From: Megalobrama amblycephala
Taxonomy: Eukaryota; Chordata; Actinopteri; Cypriniformes; Xenocyprididae
Direction: 5' to 3'
Assembly: GCF_018812025.1 (NCBI RefSeq)
Contig: NC_063054.1
Span: 30,811,418 to 30,875,417, forward strand
Length of the DNA: 64,000 nt
A program made the translations under genes and the position numbers. This document shows, piece by piece, positions 11,170 through 22,645 of this stretch (positions are counted from its first letter, which is position 1; every line of letters begins with the position of its first letter). The notes beneath the pieces were generated by a model that did no database searches, was not told the DNA's origin, and saw only the letters and a program-made list of their open reading frames with translations.

Positions 11170-12682
11170 TACTATAGTTACAGAATAAACATAGCCTAAA
11201 TGAACATCTGAAGGTATGTTCAAAGATACAGTACAACTTACTGAAACGTATCTCGTGTAATCACTCCATCAGTGTTTCAACCACGGAAAGACATCAATGA
11301 AACAGCTTGTAAACAATATGTCACATAGCGTTTACCTCAGAAATGCCATGTGTCCACAGCTTGTTAGTTCGCTAGAGAAATTAACTCTTTCACTACATAT
11401 ATGCACTATATTAGTCTATATATTCATTATATTTTACTTAACCTGTCTTGGTTATTTAATGTATATGTTTAATGTATGTTTAAATAAATCTGTCATGAAA
11501 AACAAGTTATGAGGCCACTGTGTAAATGTAAATGTATTTTAACATTGAATTGGAGTAGAAACAGATTTAGAAGTTAATACAAAAACTATATTATATTATA
11601 TGCAATTTACATATTTGCATAACATTTTTTGCGTGAGTGTTGATTATCATATCTAAAAATAAATAGTAAATAATTTAATAATTTGGGCTCTGTTATTAAT
11701 TGTAACCTTTAATATTATAGTAATGTACAAGTAACTGCTCCCTGTAGGCCTATATAGTTTATAGCATCAGCAGAGAAATATTTTTTTTTATCCTTAAGAA
11801 AACTTTAATTATAATTGAATTTATTTAAAGACAGAGACACAGTTTGTTCAGTAAACCACTGTTTTATAAAAAGAATGAAAAAAGCAATCTTATGACAAAA
11901 TGTATCTTTAAGGTTCAGGTAATTTTTTATTTCAGCGCAGAACCTGAAAGCTGCAGAAGCTTTATGACGCAAACAAATTTTTATGTCTTGTAATCTCGGC
12001 AGAGTTTACAGACAAAATCAAAAGCACATGTACTGACAGCGAGGCCAATCCGTCTGACAGCCCCTTAAGACCCATCATCATGTTCTTTCATACACTGTCA
12101 TCTGAAAAGCGTCGTTCTGTGTGACCAGTCCATCTGACACAACGCCACAGCTCAGAGCCAGTCCACCCTGAGCAGGCATAAAAATAGAGGAGACTGTTTC
12201 AGACTAATCCTTTTAATAAGGCTCTGTAAACTGCAAAGACTTACAAAAATACTCTCAACCAAATGCCTTAAATATGAGATTTAAGCTAAAGCTCTCTTAT
12301 CTCCTGTCATGGAGAGGTGGATGGTGGCGCGGTCTCTGACATGGCTGCCATGTATTTTATGGTGAATGAGATTCAATGTCAGTCTCAGCGTGAAATCGCT
12401 TTCACATGTCTGATGTGCAGAGGAGGCAATGCCTGCGCTCGTGCAACGGTGAAGATAACAAACTGTCTGCGCTTTCACCTCACATCACGTTCAATTAGAC
12501 AGTAGTGGAGCTCAACACTGGCTGTACCCACCTAGCCCATTACAATGCGATATATCAGTTTTCGATATATCTCACAAATGTAACTATTAATATTGATATT
12601 GATGCTGGAATTACAGCTGATAGTTTAACTCATTAAATTTGCACTTGCATGTTGTTTTCACTTGATCTAACCAGTCTTTGTG
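11170..12682. other. AT-rich stretch, no gene recognised
   Basis: Strongly AT-rich between about 11390 and 11900. Frames of 60-70 codons show no family features. Near 12545-12580 the word CGATATATC occurs twice in direct orientation. Nothing else can be supported. Confidence 0.6.
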
Positions 12683-12690
12683 CTATCTCC

Positions 12691-13642
12691 TAGAGTTGTG
12701 ACGTTCGCGAACGAACCGATTCTTTTGAACGGCTCATAAACATGAACGATGGGAGCCGAGTCGCGGCTGGAGGGGAGCCGTTCTTTCTGTCGTTCTTTTT
12801 TCCTATGCGTGTTTCACACAGATGCACACAAATGAGCTCCTCCGCGAGACAGAACAGTTATAGGGGGAGGGGCGCACCCAGCGCAGGCCAACCCTTTATA
12901 GCGTGATGATTATATTAGTTATTAGTTGTGCACGCATCCTTCACGTGAGTACTCCAGTGGAAAAAAACCCTGCGTTCCTCTGTCATTGGGTAGGAGTGGA
13001 AGTTGAAGGGGCTGATGTCCTATTTGCAAAGTTTACAGTAGTAATAGTATGTAGTATGTAGACATTTCCATTTTATTTATTCTAATTTTATCTACTTTAA
13101 ATATTTTTTGTTTTCTATCAAAATGTTCTTGTGTGATAACAATGTTCTTGTGTGGAAGTGTTTGTAGTAAAAGCTGTTTTGCACAGAAATTCATTGCAGC
13201 CGGCTTTGTTTTTGATGTTTATTTGTGAGTAGGTATTGTATGAATAACATAAGTCAACGTAGCTTTACACACACACACACACACACTTTGTACTAAAGGT
13301 AAATCCAAAATAGTGATGTCACTGTCTAAGCAGAGGGATTTGTGCAACCCTATGGAATATAGTCCACACATGACAAATGAGGTAATAATCAATATTTCAG
13401 AATAATTCAAACTCAGATATTGGTGTGTGATATCCGAGTTTTAATTGTTTGACTACAAATCTCACCTCATCATTCCTCCCAGTGATTATTTCCAGGATAA
13501 ACTGAGATGCCCCCAAGCTGGCTTCTTAAAACTGACTAAATATTTAAAAAGAGCCAAAAGAGCCGTTCTTTTGAACGGCTCTTTGAAAGGAACGGATCGC
13601 GAAGATCCGGATCCCCTCAAAGAGCCATAAATCCCATCACTA
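12691..13642. mobile_element. hAT-superfamily element, non-autonomous, with 8-bp TSD
   Basis: The octamer CTATCTCC occurs immediately left (12683-12690) and right (13643-13650) of the element, an exact 8-bp target-site duplication as hAT transposases make. The ends are TAGAGTTGTGACG and, inverted, TAGTGATGGGATT; both fit the hAT terminal pattern YARNG. Near the right end a 12-bp-arm hairpin (AAAGAGCCGTTC at 13557-13568 against GAACGGCTCTTT at 13573-13584) echoes GAACGGCTC near the left end. A (CA)n run lies inside at 13267-13286. At 952 bp with no transposase frame, it depends on an enzyme supplied elsewhere. Confidence 0.88.
13267..13286. repeat. (AC)10 microsatellite
   Basis: A pure AC run inside the hAT element. 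Confidence 0.95.
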
Positions 13643-13868
13643 CTATCTCCACAAATTGCAATTTTGGACTTTTATAGCTTGTTAAACGTCGGGATGGGAC
13701 GGTTAGTGTGGGACGCTTGGCATACTTATTGCATTTTTTCTCATATATGATTTTTTTCTTATACATCATAGCCTATATTTTAGTAATAATCATAAATAAG
13801 GTATCATTCGAATGCTTAAAATCATTCTGTGCAAACCGTTTTGAAATTGTTACCATCATAACAATGCT

Positions 13869-14000
13869 TTAAAGGGATAGTTCACCCAAAAATGAAAATT
13901 CTGTCATCATTTACTTACCTTCAAATTGTTCCAAACCTGTATAAATTTCTTTGTTCTGCTACAAAGGAAGATATTTGCTTGGTTACAAACATTCTTCCAA
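13869..14000 (+). mobile_element. TTAAAGGGATAGTTCACCC-family fragment
   Basis: Begins at a TTAA with AAAGGGATAGTTCACCCAAA and continues with ATGAAAATTCTGTCATCATT. I recall this as one of the commonest non-autonomous repeats of cyprinid genomes. Only the left part is clear; the sequence after about 14000 diverges. Related ends appear at 34300-34393 (inverted) and 54245-54440. Confidence 0.65.
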
Positions 14001-14309
14001 ATACTCAATTTTTATGTTATCAACTTCAAATTTGGAACACAACTTGATTATAGTAAATGGCTTTGATTTTCTAGCAGTTTTACAGTCCAAATTATTTTGC
14101 AAAATAAATATTTTGTATAAAATAAAAATGTTTAGTGCTATATTTGCTTTACAGTAAACTTTTTTAAATTTTCATTTAAAGTTCTTTTACTGCAATAATT
14201 TGCTGCCCAGCTGACAAATTTATGTTCTAAAAATGTAGTGGGAACAGTGATTTTCAATGTTTCTAAAATGTTAAAATGTCCAGTTTTCTTGTCGTGATTA
14301 AAACATTAT

Positions 14310-14897
14310 TTAAAGGGGTCATATAATGCCACTTTTACAAGATGGAAAATAAGTCTCTGATGTTCCTAGAGTGTGTATGTGAAGTTTTAGCTCAAAATAC
14401 CCCACAGATAATTTTTTATAGCATGTTAAATTTGTCACTTTTTGAGGATGAGCAGATTTTTGTGTGTGTCCCTTTAAATGCAAATAAGCTGCTGCTTCAA
14501 AGAAGAGGGCGGAGTTTCAAGAGCTCATGTTAGCAGCTCTGATTAACATTACCTCACACAGATTTACTGAAAATGTCAGCTTTTTATGTTCAAACTGGAG
14601 TCGGACACAATGATGGAGAGACGCAAGAAGAAGTGACAACATGTATAATGCAACAGGACGTTTCTGAACGGTTAGTTGATGAATTTATGTAGCTACTGTG
14701 GAGTTAACTATCTTAAAGCCACTAAATAGCACAGAAGCTTGTTGTAGTCCTTAAACAGAGAATTCTTTAAAAGAAAACATCTTACTTTGCATTGAACTTT
14801 GAGCATCCTAACTTTGCAGATGTTATTTATGCTCTAACAGCAACATTACACACTAACTAAAGTTAAAAAGTGAAATCATAATCAACCACCTCTTTAA
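14310..14897 (+). mobile_element. TTAA-flanked non-autonomous element, family C copy 1
   Basis: TTAA (14310-14313) then AGGGGTCATATAATGCCACT; the right end ATCATAATCAACCACCTCT runs into TTAA (14894-14897). The body shares long stretches with the copies at 22646-23248 and 35244-38333, for instance ATACCCCACAGATAATTT and GTCCCTTTAAATGCAAATAA. At 588 bp with no transposase frame it is a piggyBac-like MITE. The AGGG...CCCT ends and TTAA flanks are visible; the superfamily assignment is inference. Confidence 0.75.
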
Positions 14898-14990
14898 AAG
14901 GTTCAGATACAACATTCTCCGAGTCCTAACCTTTTTTTGCTCATAACATTCTTTGAATATTTATTTGTAATGTTCCAAGAAAGTTAACAT

Positions 14991-15520
14991 TCATCAAATA
15001 TCAATAACATCATAAGGAAGTTTGTTCTAAGAACATTATGAGAACCTTTCATCAAGTACAAATAACATCATAAGGATGTTCCTGTCACGTTATGTCTGTG
15101 TTTGAGCTTACTTTGAGTTGGACTAGTTGGTTTTTCATAGTTTCCCGTTTTCTCTCTCTGTTCCTTCGTTTCCATTAGTTTCCATGGTTTTTAATTGATT
15201 AATTCGTTCCACCTGTTTCTCAGATTCCTCCTTTGGTTAACGTTTATAGCCCTGAGTTATTTGTCCAATGTTGTTGTAGTCGCATGGTTGTTCCATTTGC
15301 TTTGTGTGAAGCATATTCTGATATTTCTGAGTGTTTTATATTTTGAGTTAGTGCTTAAAGACCACTGATGCGAATAGATTCTTTTTTTATCCTTCCTTGT
15401 TGCAACCAGCACCGTGACAGTTCTGAGAGTGTTCTCAGAATGTTTCCTCCTAACATTATGAGAATGTTCATCAAGTAAAAACATCAAAAACGATCCAAGA
15501 ACATTCTTTATTTATATGAA
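14991..15520. repeat. 59-bp-period tandem repeat interrupted by an insertion
   Basis: TCATCAAATA at 14991 and TCATCAAGTA at 15050 mark two units containing AACATCATAAGGA and GAACATTATGAGAAC. A third unit (ATTATGAGAATGTTCATCAAGT) lies near 15454-15480. Between the second and third is a 337-bp foreign segment (15083-15419). Confidence 0.7.
15083..15419. mobile_element. 337-bp TG...CA insertion, solo-LTR-like
   Basis: The segment starts TGTCACG and ends CGTGACA, an inverted pair beginning TG and ending CA as LTRs do. GTTCC precedes it and GTTCT follows it, a 5-bp target duplication with one mismatch. It interrupts the tandem repeat at 14991-15520. A solo LTR is the simplest reading. A small inverted-repeat DNA element with 7-bp ends is the alternative; no gag, pol or transposase frame is present to decide. 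Confidence 0.55.
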
Positions 15521-15834
15521 GTAATTAATAAAAAAAAGTTGCAATTTGAATCTGTTTGTCAGCAGATGCACATCAATAACTGCATTTTATTTTGTGGTTT
15601 GGCTGAACCTGAGATAACCTAGATATCTCGGAAACCTGAAGAGAAGCCAGATAATTACAGATTTCTAAGGGTGTTGAAAACTGAGGTAATTGCGGATTTC
15701 TTTAGGAGGCTGAGATGAAAGACGGGAACTGAAGCCTCTCTAAATAGGGTCTAGCAATGCCTATGCACATGTCTGCCCAATCTGTATGAAAGTATTATGA
15801 AAGCAAATATGTCTATAAGGACATCTATATGCCT

Positions 15835-15965
15835 TCTTGAAGCTCCAGTAGAGATGGTACCAAGGTTATGAATTAATGCCAAAAAATGAATGAATACCAA
15901 GGTTATAAATGAGCCTGAAAAAAAAACTTTAGTTAGATAAAAGCGTCAGCCAAACACAAAAATAT
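15835..15965 (+). repeat. tRNA-SINE 3' remnant
   Basis: The words TAGATAAAAGCGTCAGCCAA match the conserved tail region of fish tRNA-derived SINEs, which carry GGATAAAAGCGTCTGCCAAA (recall). The 5' promoter part is not recognisable, so this is a degraded fragment. Confidence 0.5.
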
Positions 15966-16780
15966 AAATTTCTATATTGTAAAGTCCAGATTCTTTGCTT
16001 TTAAATGACTCCCATTTTGTTTCAAGTGAGTGGTTTTTAATTAATTTGTTAGCTAAGTATGATCAGGATAACCAGACTTATGTTGTCAAGAGGAAATGCA
16101 CTATTTATACTGACAACAACTGATAGGAAAGCAATGACAAAGAAAAATATATATTAATGTGCCTCGAAATCATGTCTTAAAGACAAACTTGAGAACTTTC
16201 TTTTACTCCACTCTTTATATCTCCATGAAAATCTTTATAGTGGCATATTGATGAACAGGTTTGATCAGAAGAATGAAGAGTATGTGAATATGGAGCCATG
16301 AATACTGAAAAAAAAATCTAAATGTCAGAACAGAATATTCTTCCGCTGTATTTATTGAAAAATCCCTGTGCTGTTGTGTCATTCCGGAAACAATTCTCAT
16401 GCACACCACAAACTGCTATAAAGGCGATTAATGCCGGTGGGGAAATAGTTGGGGAGTTAAATCACCTTGTATCCTGTCCTACCCAAGAAAACACCTCTCA
16501 GTTCACATTTCATGGTTGAGCGATATAATCTTTTTTCACTCCAAATGTGCTGAGTTTCCTTTCAAGCTCAGCTGCTGAGACTGTTTCTCTGCATTACCGT
16601 CAGAGAGTAAACACATTTCAGAAGGTCACTGTCAAACGGCAAACTTTCTTTTATTCTTTCAAGTTCGAAAATTGTGAAAGTTGCGGTGTCTCTCTAAGAG
16701 TCATCCGGAACTATATTTTAGATTTTAATCCCTTAAACATCACTGTCCATCTCCCATCAAATTATGACCGCAACGTTGAT
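15966..16780. other. No gene or repeat recognised
   Basis: Frames at 16322-16519 and 16547-16819 have no recognisable family features. Confidence 0.55.
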
Positions 16781-16788
16781 AACATTTC

Positions 16789-17605
16789 AATTCAATTCAA
16801 TTCAAATTTATTTGTATAGCGCTTACATATCATTTCAAAGCAGCTTTACAGAAAATGGATGTCAACATTACAATTTAAAGAATGTAGTTAGCAAATAATA
16901 TACTTTAGGTAATTAATTACAATCCCTGTTAGCAGTTTAACTGAAGGTAGAAGCAAAGAGCTCCTGGAAAATGAATTACATTAACAATAAATTAGGATAT
17001 AGAGATTGTGCAATGTGAATGTTGATCCAGATGATTGCGTCTTCTGAAGTCCTCGCAGGAGCTGGCGCCGTCTCTTCACAGGTGATGGTCGTCTGAGGTC
17101 TTCTTAAGAGGCTGGATCCAAACTGAAGCTGAAGTCCTCTCTAGTCACCTCAGGGCGGGTGTCCCGAGGCAAAACAGAAAAGCAAAAGGAGAATAATTAG
17201 CGTAGCTGCTGTTCATAACTTTAAGCAAAGATAGTCATGTGCAGTTGATCTGGTATGAGATGCATTATGTGAATGCTTGGCTAAAGAGATGTATCTTTAA
17301 TCTAGATTTAAACTGGGTGAGCGAGTCTGAGCTCCTAACATTATCAGGAAGGCTATTCCAGAGTTTAGGAGCCAAATGTGAAAAAGCTCTCCCTCCTTTA
17401 GTGGACTTAGCTATCCTAGGTACAACCAGAAGTCCAGAGTTTTGTGACCTTAGAGAGCGTGAAGGATTGTAGGGCGATAGAAGATCGGTTAAGTACACAG
17501 GAGCTAAACCATTTAGAGCCTTATAGGTCATTAGCAATACTTTATAATCGATACGGAACTTAATAGGTAACCAGTGTAGAGATGATAAAATTGGTTCCAA
17601 ATTCC
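16789..17605 (-). mobile_element. L2/CR1-type LINE, 5'-truncated, with 8-bp TSD
   Basis: AACATTTC lies on both sides (16781-16788 and 17606-17613) as a target-site duplication. Read on the minus strand, the element opens directly into the C-terminal end of a non-LTR reverse transcriptase frame. It then runs through an untranslated tail and finishes in GCGCTATACAAATAAATTTG followed by GAATT-type short repeats, the 3' end typical of fish L2-like LINEs. Only about 820 bp of the original several-kilobase element was inserted, as is usual for target-primed reverse transcription. Confidence 0.82.
17265..17603 (-). pseudogene. Non-LTR reverse transcriptase C-terminal fragment
   Basis: About 110 residues are open. 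The sequence contains LHWLPIKFRIDYKVLLMTYK, then ALNGLAPVYLTDLL, RSLRSQNSGLLVVPR and AFSHLAPKLWNSLP, a highly conserved C-terminal block downstream of the catalytic domain in L2/CR1-type elements. The polymerase core and endonuclease are absent because the insertion is 5'-truncated, so the fragment has no enzymatic function. The apparent start (TTG at 17600) is only the first codon of the open stretch. Confidence 0.85.
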
Positions 17606-17613
17606 AACATTTC

Positions 17614-18390
17614 TATTAGCTGTGTCCTGCCATCTTATCTGTGGAATCAAGTGTTGCCATCACCAAGGTGTCCAAGATCTTGGCAGCAGCCCATTCAGAT
17701 ACAAGTGGACTGGATGCCTGAAGAGGAGAGATTAGCAGGCCATCCTGTTATGTAGGCCACTCAAAATTACTGAGAAGAGCAATATTTCATATTTGCAGAA
17801 ACTGAAGAGGAGAACAGCTCAGAATGAGAACAGACCATTTTCTGTTCTAATTTTTGGGGACTTGAGGGCTGTTATACTGCACTGTGAGCGGCAAAGAACA
17901 TTTTGTGAACAACTGTGCCTCCAAAAATTACCTATAGAAGTTGAGATATTCATGGCAAACACTGAAACACTTTTATATTCACATTATATAAGCTCAAATA
18001 AATCAAATTCAGAGAAAGAAAAAACAGGGGGAAAAAGAAAAAGGATCATAAAGAAGCTAACTTTAGTGCTGTGCAAAGGTCAAAATATAATGTCAGTTTG
18101 TGCATTTGTGGTCGGGATTTTTCTGTGAATTTTTCTGCAGGTTATACTGGTACGCCAGTAGGTGGAGACAAAAGTGAGATGATTATATTGCAATTTATAA
18201 TACTTGTAATCAGATTACTTTTTTATTGATTACATGATTAGATGTTATTCTCACAATGGCAGTAAATTATTCATAGTTCATTGATTCTCCCTACAACTTC
18301 TTTTAACTTTTCCTTCATAAAAAAAGCCTACTACTTATATACGTTCAGAAGATCTTCCAGGTTTGTGGAATTGCACACAGACCAGCCACT
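17614..18390. other. No gene recognised
   Basis: The plus-strand frame 17793-18128 (111 codons) is lysine-rich near its end and shows no domain. I treat it as chance. Confidence 0.5.
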
Positions 18391-18392
18391 AG

Positions 18393-18612
18393 TATGGAAG
18401 CATGTTTCCACCACTGAATAAAAATAAAAAAGGTAATTGCCACTTTTTATCTCACAATATCAGACATTTTTTTTCTCGTAATTGCGAGTTTAAATCTCAC
18501 AATTCTGACTTTTTTCTCAGAATTGCATGATAAAGTCTTAATTGCATATTATAAAGTCACAATTGAGATATAAACTCACAATTGACTTTTTTTTTCGGCA
18601 TTATAAATCTCA
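18393..18612. mobile_element. TATGGAAGC-family foldback, half copy
   Basis: Starts TATGGAAGCATGTTTCCACC, as does the element at 54691. It continues with alternating CTCACAATTCTGACTTTTT and CTCAGAATTGC-like words, a degenerate minisatellite of about 20-30 bp period. The matching inverted right end (GGCTTCCATA) is not seen here. Confidence 0.6.
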
Positions 18613-18715
18613 TCAGCCTCTCTTCACAAGCATGACACGGATACTGTCATACGAGGTTACAAATGAACACTTGAAAATGAAACTTCTAAACTTAAAGCCA
18701 TTTTTGAAACTCAAA

Positions 18716-18818
18716 ACAGTGGCGCTAGCGACGTCAAGGTCATGAGTTTGATTCCAAGGGAATGCATGATAAACTGATAAAACGTATAGATAAAAGTGTC
18801 TGCCAAATGCATGAACAC
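18716..18818 (+). repeat. tRNA-derived SINE remnant
   Basis: A GGTCATGAGTTTGATTCC block resembles the RNA polymerase III box B of a tRNA-derived SINE. It is followed by GATAAAAGTGTCTGCCAAAT, the conserved SINE tail. The box A region (GTGGCGCTAGCG) is weak. Substitutions in box B suggest an old, inactive copy. Confidence 0.6.
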
Positions 18819-18834
18819 AAAACTGTGAATATAA

Positions 18835-20635
18835 AAATGCGTACTTTTGCAAAAGTCAACTTTTTTTTGTCTTTTCTCCTCAGGAAGTTTACTTTCTGTC
18901 AGCGGCTCAGTGCACAATGCCAGGCATGTGGGTCATGAATATTAATTGCGCTATGTGATGTTCGCCCTAACTTATTTGCTGAAAGGCCGACGTCGAGCGC
19001 TGGTGGGATTACCAGTTATCACTTGCGCATTTGTGCAGGACACATCTAAAGCGGCTGGTTGGCACTGTCTTCTGCTCTGTCAATACTGGGACAGCATCCT
19101 TTGAGAAAAAGGGCCATGATATAATTGTGTCAGGTTGTTTGAGCCCTGCAGAAGGAGGCAACGCAACAGCAGGTTGGATCTCAGAAGCCATCATGCCTGA
19201 TGAGCCAGAATGAGGCTAATTGAATTGAGTCATAAATCAGCGGATCGGATGAGCGAGGCTGAAAAAGAACTGAAGGTTGGCTCGTGAAGACGAGAGTTGG
19301 CTCACGACCGATCTGGGAAGGAGATGATTTGAGGGTACATCGGGCCATCTGAGAGCAACTTCTCTCCTCCCACTAGTCTGGAGAAGGAGCAAGCACTGAG
19401 CTGTTCCATTTATTACGTCCCTCGCACCCCGCTCGCTGCCATCTCCGTTTCTAGACATGGAGTTAAAGTGGCCCAAATACACTGGAGCAGATGGCCAGAA
19501 CCATTGGCACCCGGCCCTGGTCACCTCAGACGACAGGCTGTTTGTGTCCAGCTGCCCTGATCTCCACTTTTGCTCCAGTGGTGCATTCATTCTCTGGTCT
19601 GCAGCATCTGCTTTACTTCACACTCATTCTTTTCCTTACATACCCTTATCCGGCTCTGCTCGGCACGACCCCTGAGGCGACGAGGGTGCGTTCGCTCCTG
19701 ACCCGTGTTAATGTTGCATTAGATGCATGATGGCTCTTCCCATCTTCATCCATTCGCACTGGCAATGCCAGTTTTGATGACATCATCGCAGTGAAGCGCC
19801 AACAGGTAAGTCAACAAGCCCTCACAGCAAGACAGTCTAGTTTAGAGACCTCAAAAAGCATCTGCTTTGAAACATGGCACACAAAAAGCTATTTCCTTTT
19901 GAACTGGTTCAATGCATTCAAGGAGATGTGTTTTCCAAAAGGACACAATAAGTGGAAATATTTTTTTTTTTGTTGAGATTGCTCTGTTTGGCTCAAAAAG
20001 GAGACAAAAAAAAAGTCATTTAGAGGCAAACTGGTGTAAACCTGTCATAATCCCTTAAAATAACCCTTTTTGCAAAACCTGCAAAAAAAAAAAAATAATA
20101 CAAGCTGAGAAAAAAACACTGAAATATAGCATCTTTAGAAATAAAATGAAAAGTCATGCAACAGGCTGTCTGGGAAAATAACATAATATATGTCATTCCG
20201 TTCCATCTTTCTGATCAAATATTAGCAGGTAAGGGGACCAGGTATTTGACAGTGTAATAAAACAAAACAAAAAGTGGTCTACGAGAGCAGACAATAAATA
20301 AAAGTATTTATGGAACAGAAGTTTTAAAGCAGACTCTCTGTTTATGAATGGCTTAGAACACTTCCTCTGTATTCTATTCTATTTGATCCTTTATATTGTA
20401 TCAGATAAGGAAATGCTGTTTTGTTCATGACATAAATGAAGCCTTACATTTATTCAAATAACATGAATTCCTTGGCAGTGTGTAAATACCATGAATCTTG
20501 GCAAACTAACAAAAATGAACCATGAAAGTAATTATACATCCTTAAAATTATAATATTGAGAAGTTGCATTTATAACAATTCTCTTCAGTGCAGGTGTACA
20601 AGATACATTTAAAAAAAAAAGTATAGTACAGACAC
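18835..20635. other. No gene recognised
   Basis: The segment 18900-19760 is less AT-rich than its surroundings and carries overlapping frames on both strands (19237-19590 minus, 19457-19730 plus). None shows a domain, splice context or codon pattern I can support. The rest is AT-rich with poly(A) near 20083. Confidence 0.5.
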
Positions 20636-21366
20636 ACTGTAAACCCTATCGCTCTTAAACAAATTAGTTCAGTCAAATGAACTTTTATGAGTATTTAACA
20701 CTTTCTTTTTCTTTAAAGTTCACAGAACGGATATATTTTAAGTAAACTGAACTGTTTCATTATTTTGAGTTTTATGAACGTATTTCTTTTAATTTAGACA
20801 AACTTAAATTTAACTTAAACTGGGCTGGGATTTCTATTTCCCAGCATGCTTTCCCAATGGCACTCGAAAGGGAGAGTAAATGCTAAAATTAAGTGTTATA
20901 TAATGTTTTTTGTGCAATATTAATTAAGTGGGAGATTTAGTAGTGATTAATGTTTTGTTATGCTAATTTAGAAGAGTTTCTGTTAATGTGGGTTTTGGGA
21001 GAGTTACCATCATGGTGACAAGCGGTGCATGCGGCTTGGTTTGAGAGCAAGTATGTTAAATGCTTTATATTGCTGTACTCATTCAGCAAGTGCTATACCA
21101 TGCTATTGTTAACATTAACAAGGTAGCCTTTTCTGAATTAGCTTGTTATAACTAGCTAATTTTACACTAATAAAAATGTTTACATTGGGGTTACGTTATA
21201 ATTTTACTTTGTGTACTCAAATATTTCAAGTTTAATTAAAATGTATGAGTAGTACAAAATAAAAATCTGCCAGTTCTGCTTACTTTGAATTTCTTAACTT
21301 AAAATTTTTGAGCCAACTGTTTGCCTCAATTTTTTTGAGTTTTGCCAACTTATTCGGGTTTACAGT
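20636..21366 (+). mobile_element. 731-bp element with ACTGTAAACCC terminal repeats
   Basis: The left end ACTGTAAACCC (20636-20646) is the exact complement of the right end GGGTTTACAGT (21356-21366). The interior (GGGCTGGGATTTCTATTTCC, CGAAAGGGAGAGTAAATGCT, AGAGTTACCATCATGGTGAC) is found again in opposite orientation at 47090-47745. No transposase frame; no clear target duplication. A non-autonomous DNA transposon of unassigned superfamily. Confidence 0.75.
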
Positions 21367-21999
21367 AAACAGAACAAAGGCCAGTTAAGAACCACAATCA
21401 TGAGTTATGACACTCGATGAAGCAATTCAATGGCAAACAAGATGGCTACAAAAAAATACACAAAGGAAACAGGATAACATGACTTAAACCAATGGCAAAA
21501 CAGAACAACCAGCGAACCAATGACCTGACAAGATTCATAAACTGGAGCTAAAAGACAACAAAGAAGAGAAAACAGGGACTAAAATACAACAAGATTTTAA
21601 AGACACAACAAAATAAAAGACAAAAACACAACATGAAAACCAAACATACAACTGAATACTAAGGTACTTGTATATCGATATCTGTACACATTATACCATT
21701 AAAACATGAGAACCAGGGCTAGTTGTCACACTTATTTTTCCAGAATATTAATTTTAAAAATAGGCACATCTACAAACAAAGCAATTGAATGTTTCCATCA
21801 TTATAGGTGAAACGAAAACATATGACTTTTCAGCAAATATCATCACAAAACAGCAAAATGTAAAACATACAGTACATATACAAAATATCAAACCATTGTT
21901 GGGACAAATAATTAATAAATTGTCGAAATATGTAACTTTTGAAATGTGACTTCTGTGCCCCAACCTGACATTTATGAAAAAATATCTTTGTTCTTTCAG
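21367..21999. other. No gene recognised
   Basis: A-rich, with repeated AACAGGA/ACAACAAGA-like words between 21400 and 21650. Possibly an old LTR fragment, but nothing decisive is visible. Confidence 0.45.
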
Positions 22000-22564
22000 T
22001 TAAAGGTGCAGTACGTGATTTCTGAGAAGCACTGTGATATTTGAAATTCACACCAATCGACAAACGCTCCCCATCCATCATTGCTCCACCCCCAAAATAA
22101 TATCTTGGTTCTGTGAAACAAGACCAATGTTACTCACGGATCAAGCAGAAACAAAGTAACTTCTGCGTTCGTTTTTTCTCTTGCACTGCCTGGAAAGCTC
22201 TTTCAATATTAACGTGGGTCCTAGATCTTGCCAGATCGTAACCCTTCGTCTTTCAATTATATTCCTCTTACCATTTCCTCTTTATCTCAGCCATCTACAG
22301 TCTTTCAACAAATGTCCCACTTGCTCACTCTCTCCTCCCCAATCATGAGCGTAAACGCCCCCTTCTGTTGATTGGCTACAACAGTGTTTTGGTGTTCTGT
22401 GGATCGGTCCGATCAACTTTGTTTTTTCTCCTATTTACACAGCCAGGACTATGTATAAACACATTTTTTTCAGCACAGAACAGTCATCTAGCAAATATTT
22501 ACAAAATCGTTTATTTAGGTGTTGATTTACATTGTTTCTCGGAAATTGCTTACTGCATCTTTCG
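22000..22564 (+). mobile_element. TTAA-type non-autonomous element (AAAGGTGCAGTA ends)
   Basis: Left end TTAAAGGTGCAGTACGTGAT; the right end, read inverted, is CGAAAGATGCAGTAAGCAAT, so the ends are inverted repeats and the right TTAA has decayed. About 565 bp without a transposase frame. I recall this as a common cyprinid repeat. It lies 80 bp left of a second TTAA element. Confidence 0.65.
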
Positions 22565-22645
22565 CAGCTTTTGTGCTTACCCAACATAAATATATTTAAA
22601 TTTTAGTTTGGATAATAAAATGAATTGAAATTGTAGTATAATCTA

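Noticed and set aside
17239..17472. Plus-strand 77-codon frame
   Set aside because: Antisense to the LINE reverse transcriptase fragment.
18716..18818. Possible tRNA gene from a box B-like motif
   Set aside because: Box A is poor, no cloverleaf can be drawn, and the SINE tail follows, so it is a SINE remnant.
19237..19730. Overlapping frames in a less AT-rich patch, possible coding exon
   Set aside because: Frames on both strands are equally long and none shows conserved motifs. Composition alone does not support a gene.
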